NCBI GenBank assembly: GCA_031769625.1
Contig: JAUIMM010000115.1
Span: forward strand, 18,306,501 to 18,370,500
DNA: 64,000 bases
From: Taudactylus pleione
Taxonomy: Eukaryota; Chordata; Amphibia; Anura; Myobatrachidae
Direction: 5' to 3'
A model generated the notes under the pieces. That model made no database searches, was not told the DNA's origin, and saw only the letters and a list, made by a program, of their open reading frames with translations. Made by a program: the position numbers and the translations under genes. Below are positions 45,345 to 56,230 of the stretch, piece after piece (the stretch's first letter is position 1; every line of letters begins with the position of its first letter).

Positions 45345-46680
45345 TTGCCGCGGCTACGTGGGTAGGAGGGTACGCCCTCTCTTTGCTCAGGCGGCCTATT
45401 TCCATGTGATGGTACGTAGGCCCTTATTCGGACCCGAACAGGGCCTTACAAATCCAGAAAGCTATACAGTTGTTGCGGTAAGCGGAGCTAATTGGGCCAT
45501 CCCCACTTTCTCAGCGAGGAACTGGTTGTTCTGCTTTCTTTCTGGTGCGGTGGCTGAATGGTCCTCTTTGGCCTATTCTCTGTCTCAATTCCCTGAACCA
45601 GTTCCTAAAGCTACCTGGGCTCAGGAGGCAATCCCTATGCTCCATCATACTATGTTTGGAACCTGGGGACTTTATGGTATCACTGGATATACAGGACGCG
45701 TGCCTACGGGTACTTACAGAGACCTTGCCTCAGCATGGACTGAGGTTTGCTGTATCACAGCACTTACAATTTTTCGGGCTCTGCCTGTTGGGACTGTTCT
45801 CAGCCCCACAGGGGTTTACCAGCGTTTTGGATTTTCTGACAGTTCTTCTGCTCAGTATATCCCAATGCTCCTGTACCTGGATGGCCTCCTGCTCTTAGCA
45901 GGATCACCGGGGTATTTTACAGCTGGATCAGGTTGACTGTGGCTTCTGCAGGGTGCAGACGTTTAAACAATGGGGAAAAAGTCCTCCCTGCATCCCTCTC
46001 TAGGTATTCTTCACCTAGGAGCCTGCTGGATTCTCAGAATCTGAGAATTCTTCTGGCGTAAGACGGTATCTCCACTCTTCCATTAGGAGTACATGGATGT
46101 CTGCGCAGTCGACATATGTCTTTACACTCTGGGATGCATGGTCCACTATTCAGTGTCTGCCTTTGGAAGGGTGGAATGGGCTTAGTTCCATTCCAGGCCT
46201 TTCCATAAGTGGCTTATCTCCAGATGGAACAAGTTTTTCCTGTCTGATCACTGTTCAAACGATGATGCTCTCCCGGGAGGCAAGTCGGTCCCTTTTCGGG
46301 TGACTATGGCCATCTCGTCCAGGGTATTCTTTGTTAAGGACAGTGTCTGGTTAGCATCCATTTCAGTGCAGTTGGATGTCTGTCGATTCCACCCTGTCAA
46401 TTAACTTGTTGGAACTTTAGCCTGTCTTGGGCCTTCACTCTGGCATAGCCCTTGTTTCCCGGTGACCCTGAAAAGTTCAGTCCGACAGGGTCAGAACAGT
46501 GGCTTCCTTTTTAGCAATACTATTCGTTGGGTGGCAATGTCAGGTATGTCATACATTCGGACATTGTCCGAGGGTCTCCTCCCAACCATCTCCACAGTGT
46601 TCATTTCAGGTGCTCTCCATTGGGAAGCGGGAGTCCTCAGCCGTCACGACGTGCATCCCGGGGACTAGTCTCTTCCCCAA
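45345..46680 (+). pseudogene. DIRS reverse transcriptase / RNase H, catalytically damaged
   Basis: Motif A is visible as VSLDIQDACLRV (about 45671-45706). The catalytic YxDD box is LYLDGLLLLAGS (45871-45906), i.e. the second Asp is Gly. RNase H ends with ISTVFISGALHWEAGVLSRH (about 46587-46646); DIRS elements have Ala-Asp here (compare KADFLSR near 19878), so its final catalytic Asp is also Gly. The frame changes several times. Two independent catalytic losses plus frameshifts mean no active polymerase. Confidence 0.75.
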
Positions 46681-47089
46681 GAGAGGTTTCATCTCCTGGT
46701 GAGCAGGGGGGGGCCCTCCTGAGGTGACCCTCATGGCCTTCTGACTCTATCACACTATGGTGTTCCAGTCCAACTCTGGGGATTCTGAAGCAACCTTCAG
46801 TGACTTTGTCGGTGAAGTGGTCCTTCCAATTTGCGTACCTGTGTTCTCCGGTCTCCATTCTTCCTCGAGGGAAGTGTTTCAATCGAGACGGAGATGCTTT
46901 CCTGCTGGTGGCTCCTGATTGCCCCAGATGTCAGGGGTACTTGGTTTTTCGGAGTCTCTCCATCGATACTCCATTCCTGATGCTTCACTGCCCAGACCTG
47001 TTGTCTCAGGGTCCTGGGGTTTGCCTTGGACCTGGGTCGTTTGTCTTTGACTGCGTTCCTACAGTGCTCTTACGGCTTCCCTGGCTTTG

Positions 47090-48060
47090 TCATCGTTGGA
47101 ATGATTAGAGCACATGGATCAGCTTTTGCTGGGACCTACCACAAACTGGCAGCCATAATTCTTATGGTATTATACCTGTCGATACGATCCTCCGGTGTCC
47201 AGAATTTCCAGATATTCTGGCATTCCTTCCGGCTGGCTTGGGTTTCACCCTCGGCCTGGCCTTCCTGACAGTGCGGATCTCTACACTGTCAGTATGATTA
47301 AGATATGGAATTGCTCCACTCTGGTATCCAGTTCATCCTTTGGTGTGTTTTCTGGATTATGCCTCCATTTGTCCTCCCTAGGGACTCCTTGGGAGTTAGT
47401 AGTGGTTCTTCGTTCCCTCCGGGGACAGTCAATGGAACCGCTGGTTGTGATAGCCATTACATGGTCTATTGCTTTGGCTCTCTCTCTTTCTCTCAGGGTG
47501 TTTATATCAACCAGGTGAGTGTCGGAATTGGGAGCGTTCTCATGTGGCTCCCTCTTCTGGAGGGCATCATGTCAGGGTGTGAGTTGCTCTCACCCTGTGT
47601 TTCTTCTTAGTGATTTTTAGGTTCCATATTATTCTGGAACTTATGGTACGGCCATTCAGTCCCCAGTCCTCTCGGCTGGTGTGGCCTCATTGACTGTGGT
47701 CCGGCCTCTGTGGATTTATGTGATCCGTTCAAGTTCCTTACGGAAATCGGACTCCTTATTGGTGGTCTGAGATTTCTGGTTTTAACAGGAAAGGATGGCC
47801 AGGCCTATAGCCAAATATTGGCTGGATTGCCTCGTATGTCTTCTTCAGGGGCCTACCCATGGGTAGGCCTTTCTGTTGTTGATGCTTGTTTTTTCTCGGG
47901 CCATGTAACCCTCGTGAGTGGCTTGCTGTGGCGCCTTGGCTGTTTTGCCTTACTAGGTGAAAACGTGGTCTTCTGTCCGCACCTTTTTAAGGTTCTAGGC
48001 ATTGGTTTCCTTTGCCTCGCAGGATGCTTCCTTTTTGGCGGCGGATTCTCCTCTCAGCAC
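47090..48060 (+). pseudogene. DIRS tyrosine recombinase remnant
   Basis: Position between RNase H and the internal complementary region, and a C-terminal phrase like KTWSSVRTFLRF followed by SFASQDASFL (about 47964-48035), resemble the end of DIRS recombinases (TWSSxxTFxxFY...). The catalytic boxes cannot be read because of stops and frameshifts. Identification is mainly positional. Confidence 0.45.
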
Positions 48061-48101
48061 AGGAGCGTCCCCACCCTTGGTTGAACTGCTTTGGGACATC
48101 C

Positions 48102-48212
48102 CCAAGGTCAACCCTGTGGACCCCCTATGGACCCTGAAGTAGAAAACAGGAGATATGGTAATAACTTACCTTTGTTATCTCTGTTTCTACGAAGTCCATA
48201 GGGTCCACAGGG
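48102..48212. repeat. DIRS internal complementary region (circle-junction template)
   Basis: Complementary to left-end bases 42701-42745 and right-end bases 48490-48550 placed end to end. In DIRS replication models this sequence aligns the two ends to form a circular DNA intermediate. Confidence 0.88.
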
Positions 48213-48551
48213 CGCCCGCCCTGATGCACCTGGCTTCATATGGGCTGTGTGGCTGGTCACCGGTTTTCCATCTCCCATTTCTGTGAGTATGGTTTCTTGT
48301 GTGTTCCAGTCTTCCTTCTCTCTTTTTCTCTCCTCCTCCGGCCTTTGGCTACTTACAAACTGAGGAGCCTCTGGCTTGTGGGTGGGGTTATAGGGAGAGT
48401 GGACCCAAGTGCATCCTGGGAGCTAAAAGCTTTAACTGCGTGGTGCCCGGATTTGGTTCCCAACCTATACCCCAAGGTCAACCCTGTGGACCCTATGGAC
48501 TTAGTAGAAACAGAGATAACAAAGGTAAGTTCTTACCATATCTCCTGTTTT

Positions 48552-49316
48552 TGCAGTATGCTTCGGGTCATTGTCCTTCTGCACTGTGAAGCGCCGTCCA
48601 ATGAGTTTTGAAGCATTTGACTGAATATGAGCATATAATATTGCCCGAAACACTTCAGAATTCATTCTGCTGCTTTTGTCAGCAGTCACATCAATAAATA
48701 CAAGGGAACCAGTTCCATTGGCAGCCATACATGCCCACGCCATGACACTACCACCACCATGCTTCACTGATGAGGTAGTATGTTTTGGATCATGGGCAGT
48801 TCCTTTCCTTCTCCATACTCTTCTCTTCCCATCACTCTGGTACAAGTTGATCTTTGTCTCATCTGTCCATAGGATGTTGTTCCAGAACTGTAATGGCTTT
48901 TTTAGATGTTGTTTGGCAAACTCTAATCTGGTCTTCCTGTTTTTGTGGCTCACCAATGGTTTACATCTTGTGGTGAACCCTCTATATTCACTCTTGTGAA
49001 GTCTTCTCTTGATTGTTGACTTTGACACATATACACCTACCTCCTGGAGAGTGTTCTTGATTTGGCCAACTGTTGTGAAGGGGTTTTTCTTCACCAGGGA
49101 AATAATTCTTCTGTCATCCACCACAGTTGTTTTTCGTGGTCTTCCGGGTCTTTTGGTGTTGCTGAACTCGCCGGTGCGTTCTTTCTTTTTAAGAATGTTC
49201 CAAACAGTTGATTTGGCCACACCTAATGTTTTTGCAATCTTTCTGATGGGTTTGTTTTGATTTTTCGGCCTAATGATGGCTTGCTTCACTGATAGTGACA
49301 GCTCTTTGGATCTCAT
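48552..49316 (-). pseudogene. Tc1 transposase, N-terminal part
   Basis: Start chosen at ATG 49316 (MRSKELSLSVKQAIIRPKNQ), the standard Tc1 start; the open frame runs 96 bp further upstream into the terminal repeat. It shows the paired helix-turn-helix region, the linker GRPRKTT, then WTDETKINLY (first Asp) and VQKDNDPKHTA (second Asp). The frame is open to the DIRS border at about 48551. Only the C-terminus has been separated from it, so the gene was apparently intact when the DIRS inserted. Confidence 0.88.
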
Positions 49317-49664
49317 ATTGAGGCGATTCCAAATGCAAATGTCACACCTAGAATCAACTCCAGACCTTTTTACCTGCTTAATTGATAATGAAATAACGAG
49401 GAAATAGCCCACACCTGTCCATGAAATAGCTTTTGAGTTGATAGTCCCATTACTTTTGGTCCCTTAAAAAGTGGGAGGCACATATATAAACCGTTGTAAT
49501 TCCTACACCGTTCACCTGATTTGGATGTAATTACCCTCAAATTAATCTGAAAGTGTGCAGTTAAAGCACATCTTGTTTGTTTCATTTCAAAGCCATTGTG
49601 GTTGTGAATAGAGGCCAAAATATGAAAAATCTGTCAATGTCCCAATATTTATGCACCTGACTGT

Positions 49665-50073
49665 ATATCTGCATCCCAGTCTAAAATGCTGAGCCACATC
49701 TGATACCAAGCCTAATATATGCAAAGCCATATCTGGCATGAAGTGTAAGTTGCTGGGCTATATCTCATGTAAAACAAAATATCCAGAACTATATTAGGTC
49801 CCAGGTGTAAATTGTAGAGCCATTTTTGGTGAAAGTCTACTGTGCCTGTGTGCGACCAAAGAGCATATACAGTAGTGATTAGGCAAGCTTCATGGTCACA
49901 TTATGTACTAAGCCATCTTTTATGTCACTTTGCATAGTGCTGCGTAACCTTCTATGTCAAATACCCTAGCTTCCAGACAGTATTTAAATTACTATAGATT
50001 AGTATGCTTTAATTTACACCATGGTCCTAGTGTTTTAATGAAATGTTTATTATTATTTGACTTATTACTGTAG
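49665..50073 (+). other. End of the 17-kb DUSP22 intron
   Basis: Non-coding, ending in acceptor GACTTATTACTGTAG. Confidence 0.6.
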
Positions 50074-50259
50074 CTCAGAAAGTGGCTGAAGGAGACTTAT
50101 GGTGAAAGTCCTTTCCTTGATGAGGAGGAAGCCAAACAACTTGCTGCCAAACATAAGCAACAAGAGGAGGAATCCAGCGCTGGGACTTCAGGCAGACAGT
50201 GGAGTCACTTAACCCCTCTCTCATCTTTGGCTTACAGCAATTACACGACAGAGACATAA
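50074..50259 (+). CDS. DUSP22: DUSP22 last coding exon
   Basis: A 186-bp exon opening in phase 0 after TTATTACTGTAG. It reads LRKWLKETYGESPFLDEEEA, KQLAAKHKQQEEESSAGTSG, then RQWSHLTPLSSLAYSNYTTE-T and TAA (50257-50259). WLKExYGESP, the acidic EEAK stretch and the NYTTET end match the long-C-terminus isoform of vertebrate DUSP22. The predicted protein would be about 206 residues, against 205 for the human isoform as I recall it. In human I recall this region being split between two exons; here one open frame covers it. Confidence 0.93.
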   Translation, partial: LRKWLKETYGESPFLDEEEAKQLAAKHKQQEEESSAGTSGRQWSHLTPLSSLAYSNYTTET

Positions 50260-51500
50260 GTTTCTACTGTAGCACTGTATCTACTGTCTAATGTACTTTA
50301 CACAAGTCACCAATCAAAAGTATATAAGCAGAGTTCACATTGGTTATTGGCATCCAATGAAAGTGAGAGATTCAGTATAATTTAACAGGTCTTAAGAAAG
50401 TTTATCGATGTCTATATCACAACAGGGAGGAGCAGTGTATTGCAGAAGTGCAATCTAGATTGTGAATATAAATCTAGACTGATCTGGGAAGAGGGTTAAT
50501 TCCACTATTGTGTTTTATTGGGATCCTGGCACTTTGTTATATGTATATCTACACAAGTCCCCTGAAAGCTTTGTTATAAGTAAGCACTGTATTATAGCTC
50601 TTACTGTGCTTCTGTTTTTATTGTATAGTTTTAAAGTTTCTACCTCAAGATGCCATTTATTTGTACAGTTACCAAATTGAACTACTTGCACCCCAAGCCA
50701 GTGATACAAGTTGATTTTTTCCTCAGGTATAGTAATAAGGGAGATTGTTAAACCATTGAGTTCCAGGACAGATTTGCTGTTTCTATGGTGCCATAATAGA
50801 CTCAGGTAATGAATACATTACATTTCCCCATTGGCTGTATACAATAGCAAATATCTCTTCTACCTGAAATGGTTTTCTCATGAATACTGCTGAATATATA
50901 ATTTTGCTAAATAAATGTTGGATTATTCGATGTTGCAGCTCTTCATGAAAATATACTGTGCTAAATACATGGAGATATATAAAATAAAAATAAATGAAAC
51001 CAAAATCACACTTAAGACACATCATGTAACCTACTATTCTGTAAGGTGTGAAAGAAACATTTTCTTAATGTTTATGTAAAATAGCAAATTATTCCTCAGT
51101 GAAATATGGCAAATGAGTGATATAGAGATACGTGTATCAGGGCTTTGGGGTATCATATAAACCATAAACTATTTGTCAAATTTGCAGGAACATATCCGTC
51201 CTAGTAAGGACTTTGCACTACGTTAAGGGGAAAAAAAAAGTACTTAAGGTGAAAAATACACATTTTTAAACTGCTATGGTGTTTTAGTGACACGAGATTC
51301 TCTTTTGTGCCTCTGCTCTCCATCACCGGATTCTTCCTTATGATGTCACTGGTCATATATGTAACTTTGTTCTGCGATTAAAAGGCTTTAGGAAAAATCT
51401 TGAACTTGGCATATGATAGATGCAAGAATACTTTTTTTCTTTTATGTATGTGGTTGCATAAATAAAAATACATTTATATTTATCACAATGTTATTGTTTC
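50260..51500 (+). other. Probable DUSP22 3' UTR and flank
   Basis: AT-rich, no coding frame. Polyadenylation-signal matches AATAAA occur at about 50910, 50983 and 51461; which is used cannot be told from sequence. Confidence 0.5.
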
Positions 51501-52422
51501 AATGCAAATTCAGGTTTCTTTTTAGTACTGTACTATTGTCATGTTATCAGGGTTAGTTGCTATCCAGAGAGTTCAGGAAATACCCAGTACTAGGAACTTC
51601 AGAAGATATGGCATCGGGGAGTAAGCAAAAATAGATGCAGGTGCATCTTTTTTTTTTCTAGACTGGAAATTATGTAAATGTAATGAGTAGCACGTGTATA
51701 TCTATAACAAGATACACAACTTTTTAGCAGGTGCAATTAGAAAAGTGCTAACTCCAAGTCTGAACAGTTCTGGATTCAGTACCCATATGGCCAAGGTAAT
51801 GACAGGCAATGGCTAAATTAATATCTTTACGCAAAAGTTCAATATCCGAAAGAGTAGACCTAGGCTTAGTCAAATTCAGCAGTATGGAGTCATGCAATAG
51901 GAAAGTCAGGTATTTGTGGCAAGTCAAGTACACAGTATGTCAGCAGGCTAAGGGAGTAAATTAAAGAGAAGTCAAGAGTTGCAGTCTAAATAAGTGGAAA
52001 CTGGTGTGCAGTATTCATAAAAACGAATCCTGGAAATCACCTATCACAGAATCTTAGGTCTTAAATGCTTATACTGCAAGCAGGCAGATATATGAGATCA
52101 ATTCTTCCTTCTTCTCAGCTTGTAGGCATCTTTACTGAAATTATGAAACCCAAATCGCTTAGCCAACTTTGCATAATGGCACACAAGGACAGAGTACATG
52201 TGGTGTTCAAGTGCATGAAGCATACTTTCTGACAACTGACCATGTGGAACCCACTCTGCAGCTTATATATAATATAACAAATACATATCACCATATTCTT
52301 GAGCTTCACCATAAACAAATAATGTGTTCAAAATAGAAGAATATGCTTGCTGCTTCTCCCAATATGTCTTCAGCCAGAAATGGAATATAGAGGATGAGCA
52401 TGAAAAAGAGAGCTCAAATAGG
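51501..52422. other. Intergenic, no recognisable feature
   Basis: Nothing identifiable. Confidence 0.4.
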
Positions 52423-52468
52423 AGTGCCTTCATGCTTATTTATTGTACATACTACAGAGTGCTACATA
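52423..52468. repeat. 55-bp minisatellite unit, left of Tc1
   Basis: AGTGCCTTCATGCTTATTTATTGTACATACTACAGAGTGCTACATA is one unit of the array at 56231-56655, cut off from it by the Tc1 insertion at its TA. Confidence 0.85.
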
Positions 52469-53710
52469 CAGTGCCTTGCAAAAGTATTCACCCCCCTTGG
52501 CTTTTTACCTGTTGGTCACATTACAACCTATTTGTAATTTTTTACAACCTTTGTGTTATTTTTTTTTCATTCTTTTAATCTGAATTTTATGTGATGGATC
52601 TGCACAGTCTAATCTGGTGAAGTGAAATTTGAAAAATATATCTAAAAAAAAAATTATCTTTATAAATAAAATTCAGAAAATTGGCATGTGCATATGTAAT
52701 CACCCCCTTTGCTATGAAGCCCCTCAAAAGTTCTGGTGAAACCAATTACCCTCAGAAGTCATAGAGACTTATCCAAACAACTTGCAGCTGTAATTGCCGC
52801 AATAGGTGGCTCGACAAAGTCCTGACTTTAGGGGGGTGAATAGTTCTAGAAACAAATGATAAATGCTTGCGATCCACGCTACACCTGGCAGCTGATAACC
52901 TGCGTGATATTCACCAATCACAAACAAATAGGTACATAAATAAAAGATGGTTAAGAGCGCTCTGGTTAAGGTGCAGATGCAATATGTCTAATTTGTCCCA
53001 TATGAGTGCAAAAAGACGATTCAATAGTCTACTTTTTTGCAGTTCAATTATCGCATATGTTCCAATCACGATTCTTCTGCACAATTTAAAAAAACCTGGT
53101 CTCTCCACTTGGTTCTCACACCATTACCCCTCAATGTCAATAGGCCATAAAAGACAAAAGTGGGGAAAACATATAGTGTAAAACCATTAACATTTATTAC
53201 AAACAAAGTATAATTAAAAAATGGTTGCGTACCATCAGGGACCTTTTCATGAAAAGCACAGTTTTAAGCATATAGGGGTGTTTTTATGCTCCCCCTATTA
53301 AGCAATACCTCTCCAGAGTTAAGGATCTGAATGGCAGCAACCCAGGGTACAACACCAACGCGTTTCGCCAGTATATGGTCTTTTTCAAGGTGTGCTGGCT
53401 GGTGAAGCTAACCAGGTTTTTATAGTGAAAATGACTCCTCCCCTCGATAAGGGGCTTAATTGGTTAAATGATTTCTGACTTATTTTCTAGGTATATAAAT
53501 TCCATGTTTTTCACCACTGTATATGAACTTCTGTGTCCCGGTATTTATGCCTCTTAAAATGATGTCTCCCCGTCTGTGTACTTACTAGGAGTGGGTATTG
53601 TTGTTCCGTGTTGCGTTCCACCTTGTGGAATGCATCATGTGTTTGCCATCTCGAGTGATGTGATCCTATTACAACACGTGATGCCGGTGTATCGTCTTAT
53701 CAGGAACACA

Positions 53711-54163
53711 GGACCTCATTCAGAGGCACTCGCTCTGAATGAGGGCAGCTGCATCTATTATCTGGCCCAGCCTCCTGGCCGCTCGCTAGGCTGTGGTTGA
53801 CTACCCACAGCTTTAGCGAGCGGCCAGGTTGATGGTCACGATGGTCAAGACCATCGCAACCATCGGGGCTTGCGATGAGACCCTTGTAGTAGGGTCTCGT
53901 CTGCCACAAGCCCCAATGAGGTTTCGGCTCTATTAGACCCGGAAGCTCACCACTGACATCACGAGTGATGTCAGTGGAGCCACCCCCAAACGGCAGGCGT
54001 TCTGTCGTGAACGCCTCCGTTTGGCAAGCCACCCCCCCACCCCACCTACAAAACGGTGCGAGCTGTCGATCACCATCGACAGTCACCCCTTTTGTAGAGG
54101 CCCTGTGCGCGTGCACAGGGCCTCTACATCGACCCACTTGCGAGCGGGTCTGAATGAGACCCT
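53711..54163. mobile_element. Harbinger-like MITE, CTCATTCAG family, copy in PLE
   Basis: GGACCTCATTCAGAGGCACTC at the left and GCGGGTCTGAATGAGACCC at the right. The interior matches the copy at 14784 ('gatggtcaagaccatcg', 'ctgacatcacgagtgatgtcag', 'gctgtcgatcaccatcgacag'). Hairpin-rich, no coding capacity. Confidence 0.75.
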
Positions 54164-55005
54164 CAGTGTTCCACTACCCGGCTTATCATGTGACCTATAT
54201 CACGTGGTGGCAGTCCAACGCCGTCCTTGGAGCATGTCATTCTCTGTGTTCCATTCTCCGTGACTTGGACTGTCGTCACGTGACACGCACAGGCAATGCC
54301 CTTTCTATTATTGCGGAGTTAATTATTAACTGTATGTTAGCCATAATAAACCATGTAGATGTCTACATTCATTGTGTATGTTTTCACCTTATGTCAAGGA
54401 AAGTACCCATTCCTGTAACACTGTATGACATGTTTATGACATCACAATGATATACCCAGCGGGAGCACTGATCTATACTAATGTGGCATCTGTATCCATA
54501 CAAATCATGGGATAAAAAATATAATATATTTCCCTGAGGTGATGCTATACAGCAATTTGACATGAGTATTATGCATAAATAAAAATATAAATATTTAAAA
54601 ATATAAATATATACATAAAGTGAAAACTCATAAATTACATCTATCATGGAGATTTGTCACAGGAGTTAAAATCCAACTAAAATCAGATAAGACAACAGTG
54701 CTAATAATATGTGTAAAAGGGTTAAGTAAATGAAACCACATAATATATATATAATAAATGGAATAAAAAAATATATAAGGGATACATTAAAAAGGAATAA
54801 AAAATAAATAGGGATACATAAAAAGGGATCATGTTTTTAAAATGGTGGGGGATTAAAAGAATGATAGAACTCATGTGAACCACAAATATTTCACAAGAAC
54901 CACAAAATCTGAGTTTAGACCATAAGGCTCAAGGGTTTTGGCTTCGTATATATATATCTAATTTCTGCTTTGGACAAAAATGTTTCCACTCCTTTTGTCC
55001 GCCAA

Positions 55006-56027
55006 TTACCTTTCACTTTTTTTTATACCTTTTATGTATTTAATTCCATTTACTGAACTCTGGTGTTTCTCCAAAAAATGTTTGGATAATGAATGGTTGG
55101 TGACACCTCTACTAATGTTTCTTAGGTGTTCAGCCCATCTTTCTCTTAATTTCCTGGATGTTTTTCCTATATATTGTAGCCCACAATTACACTCTAACAT
55201 ATATACAATTTGTACTGTTGCACGTTATAAACTCATTAATTTTAAAAGTTGCATCATTTGAACTGGATTTTAATGTTTCTATTTTAGTTGTTTGCTTAGT
55301 GTGTTTGGTACATACAATACAGGACCCACAACAGTGGAAACCTTTTGTCTTTATCCTTCCTGTTCTTTTTTTCTGGTCTGGCGCTTTTTACTAATTTGTT
55401 AGTAATATTAGGTGCTCTCCTATAAGTAAATGTAGGTTTGTCTGGAACTATGTTTTTTAAAATCGGATCCTGTTTTAACAGGTACCAATTTTTTCTAAAT
55501 ATATTTTCAACCGATTTGTATTTATTTTTATAAGTGGAAATAAATGCAATTCTTGGTTTCTTAATAACGTCATTCTTTTTCTGATTTTTATAGTCTATAA
55601 GATCAGCCTGAGGAATATTTTTCAACTCATCTATAGTATTTTCTATTGATCCTTGATTATATCCCTTTACAATAAATTTTTGTTTTAAATTTTCTACCTG
55701 CTTATTAAAAATTTCTTCATTTGTGCAGTTCCTACGGATTCTGTGGATTTGTCCCTTTGGGATATTTTTGAGCCACCTGGGATGGTGGTGGCTGGTCATA
55801 TTGATGTAGGAATTGCTATCCGTTGGTTTTTCATAGTTCCTAGTACTTAATTTGTCTTCTATTTTGTAAATAATAAGATCTAAAACATTTACCTCATTAA
55901 ATGATAAAAGATAAAAGATAAAGAAATGTTAAAATTATTGTCATTAAGATATTCACAAAACAGTTTAAGATCATTCTCATTCCCTCCCCAGATAAAAAAA
56001 TATATCATCTATAAATCTTAACCAAAC
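55006..56027 (-). pseudogene. Penelope-like RT and GIY-YIG endonuclease (fragment)
   Basis: The minus strand begins in the palm domain with the catalytic FIDD box (RFIDDIFF). After frame disruption near 55800-55900 it has a 167-codon block (55799-55296): HPRWLKNIPKGQIHRIRRNC, RIAFISTYKNKYKSVENIFR and FTYRRAPNITNKLV, typical of the RT thumb/linker of Penelope-like elements. Next comes LECNCGLQYIGKTSRKLRER at 55200-55140 with WAEHLRNI: the YIG part of a GIY-YIG nuclease (Tyr-Ile-Gly, then Arg in KLRERWxEH). NHSLSKHFLEKH follows. The product in intact elements nicks DNA and primes reverse transcription at the nick. Here it lacks most of the RT. Confidence 0.82.
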
Positions 56028-56230
56028 AACTAGTTATGCACACTGGAGTTTTCTGTTATGTTGTCCTAAATGTTTGATTCACAATATAAAAAAACACAAC
56101 TTCACAGTAGTAAGCATGTTCTGTGAATGAAATGATGGCCACCTTCAAACAATCCATTTTAATTTCAGGTTGTGGGGCAACAAAACATGAAAAATGCAAA
56201 GGGGGGTGAATACTTTTGCAAGGCACTGTA

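Larger units (their letters stand above)
42701..48550 (+). mobile_element. DIRS-type retrotransposon inside Tc1
   Basis: 5.85 kb with inverted terminal repeats: left 42701-42858, right about 48356-48511. The right side extends about 40 bp further to 48550 as in other DIRS elements. The internal complementary region (48102-48212) is complementary to both extreme ends joined: GGTCAACCCTGTGGACCCCC...GAAGTAGAA (left end) runs straight into AACAGGAGATATGGTAATAAC (right end) at about 48143/48144. Between the repeats are broken gag, RT/RNase H and recombinase regions. Non-coding GC-rich leader 42860-43900. Confidence 0.9.
42362..49664 (-). mobile_element. Tc1-like transposon split by a DIRS element
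   Basis: The right (transposase-proximal) terminus is complete: 49320-49664 ends ...CCCAATATTTATGCACCTGACTG before TA. The left terminus keeps only the inner part: TTACATCCAAATCAGGTGAACGG at 42370-42392 is the exact complement of the inner right repeat (49510-49532), but the outer ~140 bp are gone. The transposase is on the minus strand in two pieces (49316-48552 and 42700-42440) separated by the 5.85-kb DIRS insertion. Confidence 0.88.
52846..56030 (-). mobile_element. Penelope-like element, 5'-truncated
   Basis: Flanked by TAGTT on both sides (52841-52845, 56031-56035), inside Tc1 sequence. On the minus strand it opens abruptly inside the reverse transcriptase at VWLRFIDDIFF (about 56027-55991), continues with the RT thumb and linker, then a GIY-YIG endonuclease and a long AT-rich 3' region. 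That region contains 'accaacgcgtttcgcc' (53354-53369), a motif I recall from vertebrate Penelope/Neptune-type repeats. A MITE at 53711-54163 interrupts the 3' part. Confidence 0.85.
52469..56228 (+). mobile_element. Internally deleted Tc1-like transposon with PLE inside
   Basis: Ends CAGTGCCTTGCAAAAGTATTC and GAATACTTTTGCAAGGCACTG are perfect inverted repeats next to TA on both sides (52467-52468, 56229-56230). Without the Penelope insertion the element is only about 570 bp. The + strand at 52765-52831 reads RDLSKQLAAVIAAIGGSTKS stop, the C-terminal end of a Tc1 transposase; the rest of the gene is deleted. Same family as the remnant at 14250-14746. Confidence 0.9.

Noticed and set aside
48299..48589. 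Frames containing PIPQGQPCGP on the + strand near 48500 and on the minus strand at 42700
   Set aside because: They translate the two DIRS inverted terminal repeats; the match is due to the repeat, not to a protein.
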